A stretch of DNA of 64,000 bases from JAXDMK01 sp963790325 (GTDB lineage: Bacteria > Actinomycetota > Acidimicrobiia > Acidimicrobiales > AC-14). Positions 52,307 to 60,674 of this stretch are shown in pieces; position 1 is the first letter of the stretch; every line of letters starts with the position of its first letter. The position numbers were made by a program, and so were the translations under genes. The notes beneath the pieces were generated by a model. It made no database searches, had not been told where the DNA came from, and saw only the letters and a list, made by a program, of their open reading frames with translations. Location of the stretch: positions 248,001 to 312,000 of the forward strand of contig CAWBNY010000003.1 in the NCBI GenBank assembly GCA_963790325.1. Direction: 5' to 3'.

Positions 52307-54900
52307 CCAACGGAAGCGACGGCCACCGCGAACGATCCGCCCGCGACACCGAACTCCTCGCCGAGGTCTCCAAAGCGGCGGAGATCATCGCTCCGCTCTG
52401 GCCGCTGAGCAGCTTCGTGGCCGTCAATCCGCTCCTCGGCCTGCAGCACCTGCCCTTCGACGACGCCACCGCCGTCGCCCGGCGGTGGTTGCGGGCACGT
52501 ACCCACCTGACGCTCGCCGCCTTCCGCGAGGCCCACGGGCGCGGGGTCACCACCGATGCCGACCTCCGGCGCGCCATCATCGAGGTCGATCCGAAGCTCG
52601 CAACGGAGCCCGGCTTCGACATCGGGGAGCGAACGGTCGATGCGGTGGAGATCGTCCGACTGGACCTTCTCGCGGGACCGGACGACAAGCCCCGGGAGAC
52701 CGCCGGTGATCGGGTGGGCCGTACCGATGTCGCGACCGTCCGGGCGGTCAGCCAGCGCGTGGCCGCGTGGTGTGCAGTCTTCGTCGACGAGGCCGGCGTG
52801 CCGTGGCCGATGCCCGGCCGCGAGCACGGGTTCTTCCATGCGTGGCGAGCGCTCGCGCCCCACGATCGGCGGCTCCGGCGCCTGGCGGGCCCGGCTGGAA
52901 TGCAGTGGCTGGCGCAACTACCTGATCGTCCGCTCGACGCACTCGCCGCTTCCCTCGAAGCGCTGGAGGTCGACGCCGATCGCCGCATCGACGCCCTTCG
53001 CGAGCACCTCGGCCGGCTCCCGGGGTGGGCCGGGTACGCGCGCTGGCACGACGAGTGGGCTCCGCCCGACCACCATCGTCCCGCGTTGCGCCTCGTGGAC
53101 CTGCTCGCCGCCCAGGTGGCCGCTACGGCCGCAGCCGCCCATGGCACGGTTCCCCAGCAGCCCCCGCAGGGCCAGGACCAGGAGGTCGAGAAGCTCCTCG
53201 AGCAGCGGGCGACGGCGGTGCTCGCCGCGCTCGGCAGCACCTCGGACGACGGTCCCTTCATCGCCTCCGCGGTGCGTGGCGTCCTCCAGCAGGTGCCCCC
53301 GCCGGTGCGGAAGGCGATGTGGCTCGAGGCGATGGAAGGCAACTTCCGCGATCGCCTACTGGGAATGCTGTCCCACCCGGGCGCCGGACCGGTCGCCGAG
53401 CGGCCGCAAGTGCAGGCGGCCTTCTGCATCGACGCCCGCTCGGAGGGCCTGGTACGGCACCTCCAGGCATGCGGGGCCTATGACACCTTCGGGTTCGCCG
53501 GGTTCTTCGGCGTCCCCGTACGCTGGCGGCCGCTGGGTTCGACGGAGAGCCAGCCGCGCTGCCCCCCGCTGTTGACGGCTGACCACGAGGTCGCCGAGCA
53601 GCCGCTCGTCCCTCAGGACGCCCTCGGCTACCTCAATGCGCAGCGAGCCGCCGGCGCAGGACACGAGGCCTTCCACTCCTCCAAAGGGAGTCTGGGCGGT
53701 CCCTTCGCGCTCGCCGAGGCGGCGGGATATCTCATGGGTCCTGCGGCCGCGGCGAGGACCCTGGCACCCGGCTTCGTGCGACGCCTGAGGGGACTGGCGA
53801 CGCGCCGAGTCGGCCCCCCGCAGACACGACCGGCTGTCGATGGGGAACGCGCCGGCAGCTCCGGCTTCGCGCTCGAGGAGCGGGTCTCGTTCGCCAGGAG
53901 CGTCGTGCGGACCATGGGCTTGACCCGCTTCGCCCCGCTCGTCGTGCTCTGCGGGCACGGCAGCTACAACGTCAACAACCCGCACGCATCGTCCTACGAC
54001 TGCGGCGCGTGCGGCGGTGCTCCCGGTGGTCCGAGCGCCCGAGTGGTAGTGGCCCTCCTCAACGACCCTGCGGTCCGTGCCGGCCTCCAAGAGCATGACA
54101 TCACGGTTCCCGACGACGTCCTCTTCGTTGCCGCCCAGCACGACACCGTCTCCGACGTCGTGACCGTTCTCGACCGCGAGGCCGTGCCGGATACTCACGA
54201 ACGGCTGGTGGCGTCCTTCGAGCGGGACGTCGCCGTCGCCGGTGAGCGGCTTGCACGTGAGCGCGCCGGGCGGCTCCCGGGAGATCTCGGGACGGTCCGG
54301 GCCCGGGGGTACGACTGGGCGCAGGTGCGTCCCGAGTGGGGGCTGGCCAGCAACGCTGCGTTCGTCATCGGTCCGCGAGCGATCACCGCCGGACTCGACT
54401 TGGCCTGTCGCGTGTTCCTGCACTCCTACGACGCCGAGAGCGATGGCGACGGCAGCGCCCTCGAGACGATCATGACCGCACCGCTCGTCGTCGGTCAGTG
54501 GATCTCCGCCCAGTACTATTTCTCGGCGGTAGACCCCGACCAGTTCGGCGCCGGGGACAAGACCCTGCACAACCCGGTGGGCGGCATCGGCGTCATGCTC
54601 GGCGAGGGGGGTGATCTCCAGGTCGGCCTGCCGGCGCAGGCGGTTGGCGTCGGAGACCGTCGCATGCATCAATCGCTGCGCCTGCTGGCGGTCATCGAGG
54701 CGCCTCTCGAGCGCACCGAGTCGATCATCCAGCGCAATCAGGTCCTCCTAGAACTGATCGGTGGCAAGTGGATCACCGTGGCCGGCCGTTCGCACGGGAC
54801 CGAGCCCTGGTCCATCCGCAGCCCGGGCGGCACGTGGACGACCTGGTTTCCCGCCGACGACAGCGTGGATCACAGCAAGGCATCACTCGAGGTTCGATAG
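52303..54900 (+). CDS. dabA: DabA, zinc-binding subunit of the bicarbonate uptake complex
   Basis: The 865-residue DUF2309 protein resembles a beta-carbonic anhydrase and acts at the membrane with DabB. Predicted zinc and catalytic residues are Cys375 and Asp377 in FCIDARSE, His552 in LCGHGSYN and Cys567 in YDCGACGG, with the same 15-residue His-Cys spacing as the characterised Halothiobacillus protein. ATG 52303 overlaps the dabB stop. It is the last gene of the CCM cluster; a palindrome follows. Confidence 0.93.
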   Translation: MTNGSDGHRERSARDTELLAEVSKAAEIIAPLWPLSSFVAVNPLLGLQHLPFDDATAVARRWLRARTHLTLAAFREAHGRGVTTDADLRRAIIEVDPKLATEPGFDIGERTVDAVEIVRLDLLAGPDDKPRETAGDRVGRTDVATVRAVSQRVAAWCAVFVDEAGVPWPMPGREHGFFHAWRALAPHDRRLRRLAGPAGMQWLAQLPDRPLDALAASLEALEVDADRRIDALREHLGRLPGWAGYARWHDEWAPPDHHRPALRLVDLLAAQVAATAAAAHGTVPQQPPQGQDQEVEKLLEQRATAVLAALGSTSDDGPFIASAVRGVLQQVPPPVRKAMWLEAMEGNFRDRLLGMLSHPGAGPVAERPQVQAAFCIDARSEGLVRHLQACGAYDTFGFAGFFGVPVRWRPLGSTESQPRCPPLLTADHEVAEQPLVPQDALGYLNAQRAAGAGHEAFHSSKGSLGGPFALAEAAGYLMGPAAAARTLAPGFVRRLRGLATRRVGPPQTRPAVDGERAGSSGFALEERVSFARSVVRTMGLTRFAPLVVLCGHGSYNVNNPHASSYDCGACGGAPGGPSARVVVALLNDPAVRAGLQEHDITVPDDVLFVAAQHDTVSDVVTVLDREAVPDTHERLVASFERDVAVAGERLARERAGRLPGDLGTVRARGYDWAQVRPEWGLASNAAFVIGPRAITAGLDLACRVFLHSYDAESDGDGSALETIMTAPLVVGQWISAQYYFSAVDPDQFGAGDKTLHNPVGGIGVMLGEGGDLQVGLPAQAVGVGDRRMHQSLRLLAVIEAPLERTESIIQRNQVLLELIGGKWITVAGRSHGTEPWSIRSPGGTWTTWFPADDSVDHSKASLEVR

Positions 54901-55404
54901 GCGGGTGCCGGGCCCGGGCTGCAGCCCGGCCGCCGAACCTTCTCCAGGCTGTCGTTCCACGGGCCGGGCGGACGATGTTCGGGCACGCCTTGCGTCGGCT
55001 GCGTCGACCTCCCCGGAATCGTGGCTGAGCGCCTTCACGCCTCAGAGTGGAGACTCTCGCGACGCGAGGCTCGACGTCGGTCGTCGGTGAGCCGCAGACC
55101 ACGGCGCTGTCGTTCATCGTCAACCGCCCGGCGGAGGAGCCCGGTTTCCGGCTCGCCCGCACCGAGCTCGACGATTGCCGAATCGTCTACGCGCGACACT
55201 CCTACGCCTCCGAGAAGCCGCACGGCGAGAGCTACGGCAACGACGGCAAGGGCTTGTTCGTCCCGCCCGCGGGCGGAGCATCAACTGAGGAGGGCGTCGG
55301 CTTCGGCCGGCGCCCTTCGCCGTTCCGGGGGCATGGCGGCAGCCTGCGTCTCATCTGCATAGTGTGTGCGCCATCCGCGCCGACCAAGGGGAGTGGGGTC
55401 CGAG
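54901..55404. other. Region of 504 bases after dabA with no recognised gene
   Basis: Apart from the palindrome at 54914-54929, nothing is clearly functional. From about 55047 to 55290 one plus-strand frame reads as a plausible peptide (ALSFIVNRPAEEPGFRLART and GESYGNDGKGLFVPP) with more Lys, Tyr and Asn than neighbouring shadow frames. It has no clear start, and its stop lies far inside the next gene. It may be a decayed gene fragment at the edge of the CCM island. Confidence 0.4.
54914..54929 (+). terminator. 16-base GC palindrome after dabA
   Basis: CCGGGCTGCAGCCCGG lies 14 bases after the dabA stop. It can form a short strong hairpin, although without a T run. It may mark the end of the CCM transcript. 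Confidence 0.35.
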
Positions 55405-56034
55405 ATGAGACGGGTTCGGGGAGCAGCTGTTGGACTGGCGACGGCGGTGCTCGGCGTTCTGATGATGACGGCCGGGCCGGCTGCCGCCCAGGTCGATTGC
55501 AACGGAGAGCAGAGGGCCACGCCGGCCACTGTTACGCCCACGTCGGTCCTGCCGGGGGAGACGCTCACGATCTCCGGCGTCGGCTTCGCCGCCAGCACGC
55601 CGCTGGGCATAGGGCTGTTCAACCCACCCATGGTGCTGGGCACGGTGGCCTCCAACGGATCGGGCAACTACTCGGCCCTGGTCACGCTCCCGCTGGGCAC
55701 GCCCGCCGGCCAGAACGAGATCACCGTCTTCGGGAGGGGCTCCGACGACGCCTGTGTCCAGAGCCTGGGGCTGTTCACCGTCAAAGCGCCGCCGGTCCCG
55801 GTGACCGCAGCCCCGCTGCAGCCGGGCGTGCCCGTTCCGGCACCGACGATCGTCGTGTCGCCGGCTCCCGGGGCCGTCACCGTGGCCGGCGCCGTCCCCA
55901 CGACCATCGCGGTCTCGCGGCCGCTGGCCCGCACCGGGTCGTCGTCACCCGTCCTGGTCGCGCTGGGGCTGCTGGCGATCCTCCTCGGCGTTCACGGGGT
56001 TCGCGTGGCCGGGAGGCGCTCGGTTTTGAGCTGA
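55405..56034 (+). CDS. Secreted surface protein with an LARTG-type C-terminal anchor
   Basis: The 209-residue protein has a signal peptide (RRVRGAAVGLATAVLGVLMMTAGPAAA, in parts), an Ig-like/IPT-type domain (TPTSVLPGETLTISGVGF), a Pro/Val-rich linker and a C-terminal LARTG followed by a hydrophobic helix and RRSVLS. This order matches sortase substrates, with Ala in place of Pro in LPxTG. ATG 55405 is chosen to begin at the signal peptide. No sortase gene is in the window. Confidence 0.65.
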   Translation: MRRVRGAAVGLATAVLGVLMMTAGPAAAQVDCNGEQRATPATVTPTSVLPGETLTISGVGFAASTPLGIGLFNPPMVLGTVASNGSGNYSALVTLPLGTPAGQNEITVFGRGSDDACVQSLGLFTVKAPPVPVTAAPLQPGVPVPAPTIVVSPAPGAVTVAGAVPTTIAVSRPLARTGSSSPVLVALGLLAILLGVHGVRVAGRRSVLS

Positions 56035-56035
56035 G

Positions 56036-56359
56036 CTAGGAGGCGACGGCCCGGCGCCGGCGTCGGCGCCGGATCGAGCGCCGCTCGGCCTCGGTGGTCC
56101 CACCCCAGATCCCGAAGGGCTGGTCGGTGGTCAACGCGTACTCCAGGCACGCCTCGCGGACGGGGCAGCGCAGGCACACGGCTTTGGCCGCCTGCGCCTG
56201 CTGCACCGGCTCCTCGCCCAGCTCTCCGGCGGGGAAGAAGAGGTCGGTGTGGACGCCGCGGCAGAGGGCATCCTTACGCCAGCTGGAGGCGTCGTCGAAG
56301 CTCGCCGGCGAGCCCGGGGCCACCTTGAGGCGGGGACGCGTGGTCTCGACGACGGCCAT
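56036..56359 (-). CDS. WhiB-family iron-sulfur transcription factor
   Basis: The 107-residue protein has Cys33, Cys62, Cys65 and Cys71 (CxxC plus two) to hold a [4Fe-4S] cluster, then GIWGGTTEAERR and an Arg-rich C-terminus that binds DNA. The motif DLFFPAGE and overall length are closest to WhiB1/WhiB2-like proteins. A GGGAGG ribosome site precedes the ATG at 56359. Two CRP-like sites lie upstream. The family is confined to actinobacteria and their phages. Confidence 0.93.
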   Translation of the reverse strand: MAVVETTRPRLKVAPGSPASFDDASSWRKDALCRGVHTDLFFPAGELGEEPVQQAQAAKAVCLRCPVREACLEYALTTDQPFGIWGGTTEAERRSIRRRRRRRAVAS

Positions 56360-56384
56360 CACAACCTCCCGGCGCAGGACACCT

Positions 56385-56400
56385 TGTGCATGCATTCACA
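56385..56400. promoter_or_regulatory. CRP-like site 1 upstream of whiB
   Basis: TGTGC-ATGCAT-TCACA matches 9 of 10 half-site bases of the CRP consensus TGTGA-N6-TCACA. It lies directly downstream of a minus-strand -10 candidate, TACATT at 56400-56405, so binding here would probably interfere with transcription. Confidence 0.55.
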
Positions 56401-56405
56401 ATGTA
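56400..56405 (-). promoter_or_regulatory. -10 hexamer candidate of whiB
   Basis: On the minus strand TACATT fits TANNNT and sits between the two CRP-like sites, about 40 bases before the whiB ATG. Confidence 0.4.
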
Positions 56406-56411
56406 CGCCCA

Positions 56412-56427
56412 TGTGAACGCGTGCACA
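56412..56427. promoter_or_regulatory. CRP-like site 2 upstream of whiB
   Basis: TGTGA-ACGCGT-GCACA also matches 9 of 10 bases of the CRP half-sites. Its centre is 27 bases from that of site 1. Paired sites are known at mycobacterial whiB1, which is controlled by the cAMP receptor protein. Confidence 0.55.
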
Positions 56428-56459
56428 AGCTTTTTCTTTCATCTTTTCTCGGCCTGGAG

Positions 56460-57059
56460 TCAGCGGCGGGGGAACGCGGCCCGTTCCGCCTCGACCACGG
56501 GCCGGACGTGACAGTCGACGACGTGGTCGTCGACCACGCCGAGGGACTGCATCGCCGCGTACACCGTCGTCGGTCCGACGAACTTGAAGCCCCGGCGACG
56601 CAAGTCCCGGCTGAGGGCGACCGACTCCGGCGTGGTCGGCGGCAGGTCGTCCATGGTCCGGGGCGGCGGGGGCCGGACCGCCGGCTCGTAGCGCCACACC
56701 AGGGCCGCCAGCGACCCCTCGTCGGCCTGGACCGCGAGCGTGGCCCGGGCGTTGGCGATGGTGGCCTCGATCTTGCCCCGGTGGCGGACGATGGCGGCGT
56801 CGGCCAGCAGGCGGGCCACGTCGGCCGACCCAAAGGCGGCGACGGTGGCCACGTCGAAGCCGGAGAAGGCCCGGCGGAAGCCCTCCCGCTTGCGGAGGAT
56901 GGTCAGCCACGACAGGCCGGCCTGGAAGCCCTCCAGGCACAGCTTCTCGAACAGCCGGGTGTCGTCGACGACGGGCCGTCCCCACTCCTCGTCGTGGTAG
57001 CGCCGGTACTCGGGTGGGTCGGCACCCCACGGGCAGCGGACGAGACCGTCGGGTGTCAT
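56460..57059 (-). CDS. tag: DNA-3-methyladenine glycosylase I
   Basis: Tag removes alkylated adenine from DNA in base excision repair. The 199-residue protein starts MTPDGLVRCPWG and has YHDEEWGRP, the long FEKLCLEGFQAGLSWLTIL helix and DDHVVDCHV. The zinc ligands (Cys9, His22, and the His and Cys four residues apart near the end) are all present. The start overlaps the methyltransferase stop by 4 bases. Confidence 0.93.
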   Translation of the reverse strand: MTPDGLVRCPWGADPPEYRRYHDEEWGRPVVDDTRLFEKLCLEGFQAGLSWLTILRKREGFRRAFSGFDVATVAAFGSADVARLLADAAIVRHRGKIEATIANARATLAVQADEGSLAALVWRYEPAVRPPPPRTMDDLPPTTPESVALSRDLRRRGFKFVGPTTVYAAMQSLGVVDDHVVDCHVRPVVEAERAAFPRR

Positions 57060-57769
57060 GCGACCGCGAGGAAGCCGGTGAGGCCTGCCGGGAAGTCGAA
57101 CGAGCCGTACCGGTCCAGGCGGCGGACGCTGGAGAAGCCGGCCCCGACCAGCGCTGACTCCACGTCGTCCGGCCGGTAGAGGCGGAGGACGTGGCGTTCG
57201 TGGGACAGGCGGGCGTCGGCCACCAGGGTGATGTCGCGCACGAGGGTGGCCGTCACCGCGTCCTCGTCCACCACGGCCCGGACGGTCCACTCCTCGGCCT
57301 CGGTGGACGCCTCCCGCCGGCCCGCAGGCCCGGCCCGTCCCGGACCGGCCACGTCGAAAAGGAGCAGGCCGCCCGGCGCCAGGGCGAGGTGGGCGCGCCG
57401 GAGGAGCGCTCCCACCCGGTCGAGGTCGGTGCGGGGGTCGAAGGCGTAGTTGAGGACCTCGCCGACCGCGGTGACGGCCACGCACGGCGGGATCTCGATG
57501 TCGAGGATCGAAGCGTGGACGAACCGTGCCCTGGGGGCGTGGGCCGAGGCGAGGAGGACCATGGCGGCCGACAGGTCGACGCCGAGCACGTCGCATCCGG
57601 CGTCGGTGAGGGTGCGGGCCAGGATGCCCGACCCCGATCCGAGGTCGACCACGAGGCCCCGGGCGCTGCCGAGCGAGCCCAGCAGCAGGACCGCCGCCTG
57701 CCGGGCGAGGTCGCCGAAACCCTCGTGGTGGATCCGGGCCAGGTCGGCTCCGTACGCCGGGTCGTTCAT
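57056..57769 (-). CDS. Class I SAM-dependent methyltransferase
   Basis: The 237-residue protein has GLVVDLGSGSGILARTL (motif I), DVLGVDLSAAMV (motif II), AVGEVLNYAFD and LAPGGLLLFDVAGPG. Substrate is unknown; the fold is of the small-molecule or tRNA methyltransferase type. It is coupled to tag by a 4-base overlap, which hints at a repair or stress operon but does not prove it. Confidence 0.8.
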   Translation of the reverse strand: MNDPAYGADLARIHHEGFGDLARQAAVLLLGSLGSARGLVVDLGSGSGILARTLTDAGCDVLGVDLSAAMVLLASAHAPRARFVHASILDIEIPPCVAVTAVGEVLNYAFDPRTDLDRVGALLRRAHLALAPGGLLLFDVAGPGRAGPAGRREASTEAEEWTVRAVVDEDAVTATLVRDITLVADARLSHERHVLRLYRPDDVESALVGAGFSSVRRLDRYGSFDFPAGLTGFLAVA

Positions 57770-57863
57770 CCTGCGACGGAACGTACCCGGCCGGCGTAGG
57801 CCGAACGGATCACTGTGCCGCCGCCGCCTCAAGCGAGCCCTCCGGCCTGCCGAAAGCCGCGTC

Positions 57864-59483
57864 ATGCACCTGGTGCGACTGGCACGTCGCCTCTTCCGTC
57901 GGCGGGACGAGCAGGGCGCCGTCCTGGTCCTGGCCACGCTGGGGATGGTCGTCGCCATGGTCGGCTCGAGCCTGGCCATCGACCTGGGGATGATCGCCCA
58001 GGAGGCCCGGCGGGACCAGTTGGTGGCCGACATGGCCGCCCTCGACGCGGCCCGCGTCCTGCCGTCCAACCCGACGTCGACCGCCCAGGCCAGCGCCGCC
58101 CGCAACAACTTCCCCTACACCGAGCCCGGCCATTCGCTGCTCGTCGAGTGGGGGCCGACGGTGAGCGGCCCGTTCAGCTCGCTGGCGGCCAACCTGCCGA
58201 CCGCCACCGCGGTGCGGGTGACGGCGGTCTCGCCCCACACCAACATGTTTCCCTTCACCAAGGGTCCGGCCTCGGTGTCCCGCAAGGCCGTCAGCCTGAT
58301 CAAGCCGGTGGCCGGATTCACCATCGGGTCGTCGCTGGTCAACCTCGACACCTCCGCCTCGGCGTTGCTGAACCCCCTGGTCGGCCAGGCCATCGACGGG
58401 ACCGTGAACCTCTCGCTCGTGAGCTGGCAGGGGCTGGCCACGGGCAAGCTGACCCTGTCGGCCCTGCAGACGCAGCTGACCGCCATGGGGTTCAGCGTGG
58501 GGACGGTCAGCCAGCTGCTGAGCGCCAACATGACCGTCGCCCAGTTCTACCAGGCGGCCGCCAGCGCCCTGAACCTGCAGGGCGACACCGCCAACGCCAA
58601 CATCCTGAACACCCTCCGGATCGCAGCCACGTCGTCGGTGCAGATGACCGTCGGCGGGCTCATCCAGGTGGCCCAGGGCGCGGAGAACGCGGCCCTGAGC
58701 ACCAACCTCAACCTGTTCCAGCTGGTCACGGGCTCGGCCCTGCTTGTCAACGGAACCAACACCCTGGCCGTAAGCAACGCCGGCATCACCGTGCCCGGCC
58801 TGACCAGCACCGCCATAAGCCTCAAGGTGACGGAGCTGCCCCAGACGTACATCGGCCCCATCGGGGGGACAGTGACCACCGGCCAGGTGGAGCTGGTCGT
58901 CACCCCCAGGCTCAACCTCGACCTCGCCCTCGGCCTGTCGCTCCTCCGGGTGACCGGCGACCTGCCGGTGCGGCTCGCGCTGGCCGGCGCCACTGGCACC
59001 CTCACCGGCGCCACCTGCACCGGGATCACGGTGCACGCCGATCCCCATGCCTTCGCCGGCACCGCCCAGGTGACGACGCTGCGGGTGAACACCCTCGGGC
59101 TGCTGCCCATTCTCGACGTGGCCATGACCAGCCTCACCCCGAGCGTCGACGGCCCCGCCAGCACCCTCGCCTTCTCCTACCCGACGGAGTTCCACCCGAC
59201 GGCCGGGTCGAAGCACGTCGGCTCCCAGCCCATCGGCCTGCAGAGCCTGACCACCTTCACGTCCGGCTCCGTCACCGTGCTCAACGCCGCGCTCATCCCG
59301 TTGGGTCAGACGACGTCGTCGATCGTCGGGGGCGTGCGCGATCTCCTGGACGACGTGATCGGCAACGTCGACACCAACGTGCTCACCCCGCTGCTCACCG
59401 CCCTCGGCCTCGACGTCGGCGGAGCCGACGTGACCGCCCTCAAGGACGCCCTGCAGTGCACCAGCCCGGGGCTGGGCGGCTGA
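57864..59483 (+). CDS. TadG-like pilus-assembly/secreted membrane protein
   Basis: The 539-residue protein begins with RRDEQGAVLVLATLGMVVAMVGSSLAIDLG and ARRDQLVADMAALDAARVL, the N-terminal hydrophobic helix of TadE/TadG-like proteins encoded with type IV (Flp) pili. The rest is a long, low-charge extracytoplasmic region rich in Thr, Ser, Leu and Asn without clear domains. No other tad genes are in the window, so pilus function is uncertain. It may be a stand-alone surface protein. Confidence 0.7.
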   Translation: MHLVRLARRLFRRRDEQGAVLVLATLGMVVAMVGSSLAIDLGMIAQEARRDQLVADMAALDAARVLPSNPTSTAQASAARNNFPYTEPGHSLLVEWGPTVSGPFSSLAANLPTATAVRVTAVSPHTNMFPFTKGPASVSRKAVSLIKPVAGFTIGSSLVNLDTSASALLNPLVGQAIDGTVNLSLVSWQGLATGKLTLSALQTQLTAMGFSVGTVSQLLSANMTVAQFYQAAASALNLQGDTANANILNTLRIAATSSVQMTVGGLIQVAQGAENAALSTNLNLFQLVTGSALLVNGTNTLAVSNAGITVPGLTSTAISLKVTELPQTYIGPIGGTVTTGQVELVVTPRLNLDLALGLSLLRVTGDLPVRLALAGATGTLTGATCTGITVHADPHAFAGTAQVTTLRVNTLGLLPILDVAMTSLTPSVDGPASTLAFSYPTEFHPTAGSKHVGSQPIGLQSLTTFTSGSVTVLNAALIPLGQTTSSIVGGVRDLLDDVIGNVDTNVLTPLLTALGLDVGGADVTALKDALQCTSPGLGG

Positions 59484-59492
59484 GCGGCCCGG

Positions 59493-59699
59493 CTAGCCGG
59501 TCAGCCGGTTGCGCCAGGCCAGCACCACGCCGGCCGCGCCCAGGCCGAGGAGGGGAATCCCGAGGAGCAGCGCCAGGAGCCATACCCCACCGTTGACGAC
59601 TGCGAGCACCGACAGCGCCACGCCGGAGCCGAAGAGCACCAGGCTGAGGAACATGTCGAACGTCATGCCAGAGCCGAGGAACCCCCTCCGTTTCGTCAC
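59493..59699 (-). CDS. Small membrane protein with two helices, 68 residues
   Basis: The peptide has two hydrophobic helices (DMFLSLVLFGSGVALSVLAV and VWLLALLLGIPLLGLGAAGV) flanked by charged ends (MTKRRGF, WRNRLTG). It converges with the TadG-like gene, ending 9 bases after its stop. No family is recognised. Confidence 0.5.
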   Translation of the reverse strand: MTKRRGFLGSGMTFDMFLSLVLFGSGVALSVLAVVNGGVWLLALLLGIPLLGLGAAGVVLAWRNRLTG

Positions 59700-59795
59700 C
59701 GCGACACCCTAGGCCGTGCGTCGGCAGCCGGCGAGGGTGATGCCGCTGGGTACGCCAAGGCCGTCACTCGGCTCGGCTTCAGAGTCCGGCTCGGC

Positions 59796-60563
59796 TCAGT
59801 GCGGGTTCCCCTTCGAGTGCTCGTCATGGGTCGGACCGGTCAGCCCCATGTGAGCCGGCGCGAGTTCCCGCTCCACGATGGCATGGGCGACATCGGACAG
59901 CCGGGCGTTGCGCCGGCGGGCGAACCCGCGCATGCTCTCGAAGGCGGCCTCCATGCTGAGCCCGGCCCGTTCCGCCAGCACGCCCTTGGCCTGCTCGATG
60001 ATGATCCGGCTGTTCAGGGCGTGGGCCAGCTGGTCGCTGAGGACACGAGCCTCGATGACGGAGCGGTGCATGAGGATGGCGATGGTCGCCACGTCGGCCA
60101 TGGCCTGGCCGGCCGCGATGTCAGCGTCGGTCATCGCTTCGGCCTCCGTCCCGAACAGGTTGAGGGCGCCGATGACCGACTGCCGGAGGCGCATGGGCAG
60201 GGCGTGGACCGAGCGGAAGCCGGAGCGCAGGGCCACCGGCGAGAAGCTGGGCCAGGGTCCGCCGGCCGCACCCAGGTCGCTGCTGGACACGAGCTCGCCC
60301 ATGCGGTAGCAGTCCACGCACGGGCCCTGCTTTGCCTGGAGCTCGAACAACTCGAGGACGTACATGGCCTCACTGGAGGACGCCACCACCCGCAGGTCAC
60401 CCTCGGGGGCGGCGAGCATCACTCCTGCGGCCGAGATCCCGAGCACCTCGACGCAACGCTCGGCCAGGCGCGAGAGGAGGTCGACGACGTCGAACTCGTC
60501 GACCAGGACGTCGGCCAGCTCCACCATCGTGCGCATGAGGTGCGACTCTCTCGACAACGGCAT
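59796..60563 (-). CDS. GAF-ANTAR regulator
   Basis: The 255-residue protein has an N-terminal GAF domain (about 15-160; LLSRLAERCVEVLGISAAGVML) and a C-terminal ANTAR RNA-binding domain (LNSRIIIEQAKGVLAERAGLSMEAAFESMRGFARRRNARLSD, in parts). ANTAR proteins prevent transcription termination by binding paired hairpins. The ATG at 60563 removes a 20-residue N-terminal extension of low quality. The GAF ligand is unknown. It is followed upstream by a second gene of the same type. Confidence 0.88.
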   Translation of the reverse strand: MPLSRESHLMRTMVELADVLVDEFDVVDLLSRLAERCVEVLGISAAGVMLAAPEGDLRVVASSSEAMYVLELFELQAKQGPCVDCYRMGELVSSSDLGAAGGPWPSFSPVALRSGFRSVHALPMRLRQSVIGALNLFGTEAEAMTDADIAAGQAMADVATIAILMHRSVIEARVLSDQLAHALNSRIIIEQAKGVLAERAGLSMEAAFESMRGFARRRNARLSDVAHAIVERELAPAHMGLTGPTHDEHSKGNPH

Positions 60564-60674
60564 CCACCGATCTCCCCGAATCCCGGTCGCCGGGTACCCG
60601 GAGAGGGTCGGAGTTGGTATCAATGCTATCGCCGCGCCGCCTCGGGCGCGGCGACCGGCGCGGGCGCCGGCGAG

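Noticed and set aside
57450..57863. Upstream in-frame extension of the TadG-like gene
   Set aside because: It is antisense to the methyltransferase and low in complexity; the ATG at 57864 begins at the expected basic-hydrophobic N-terminus.
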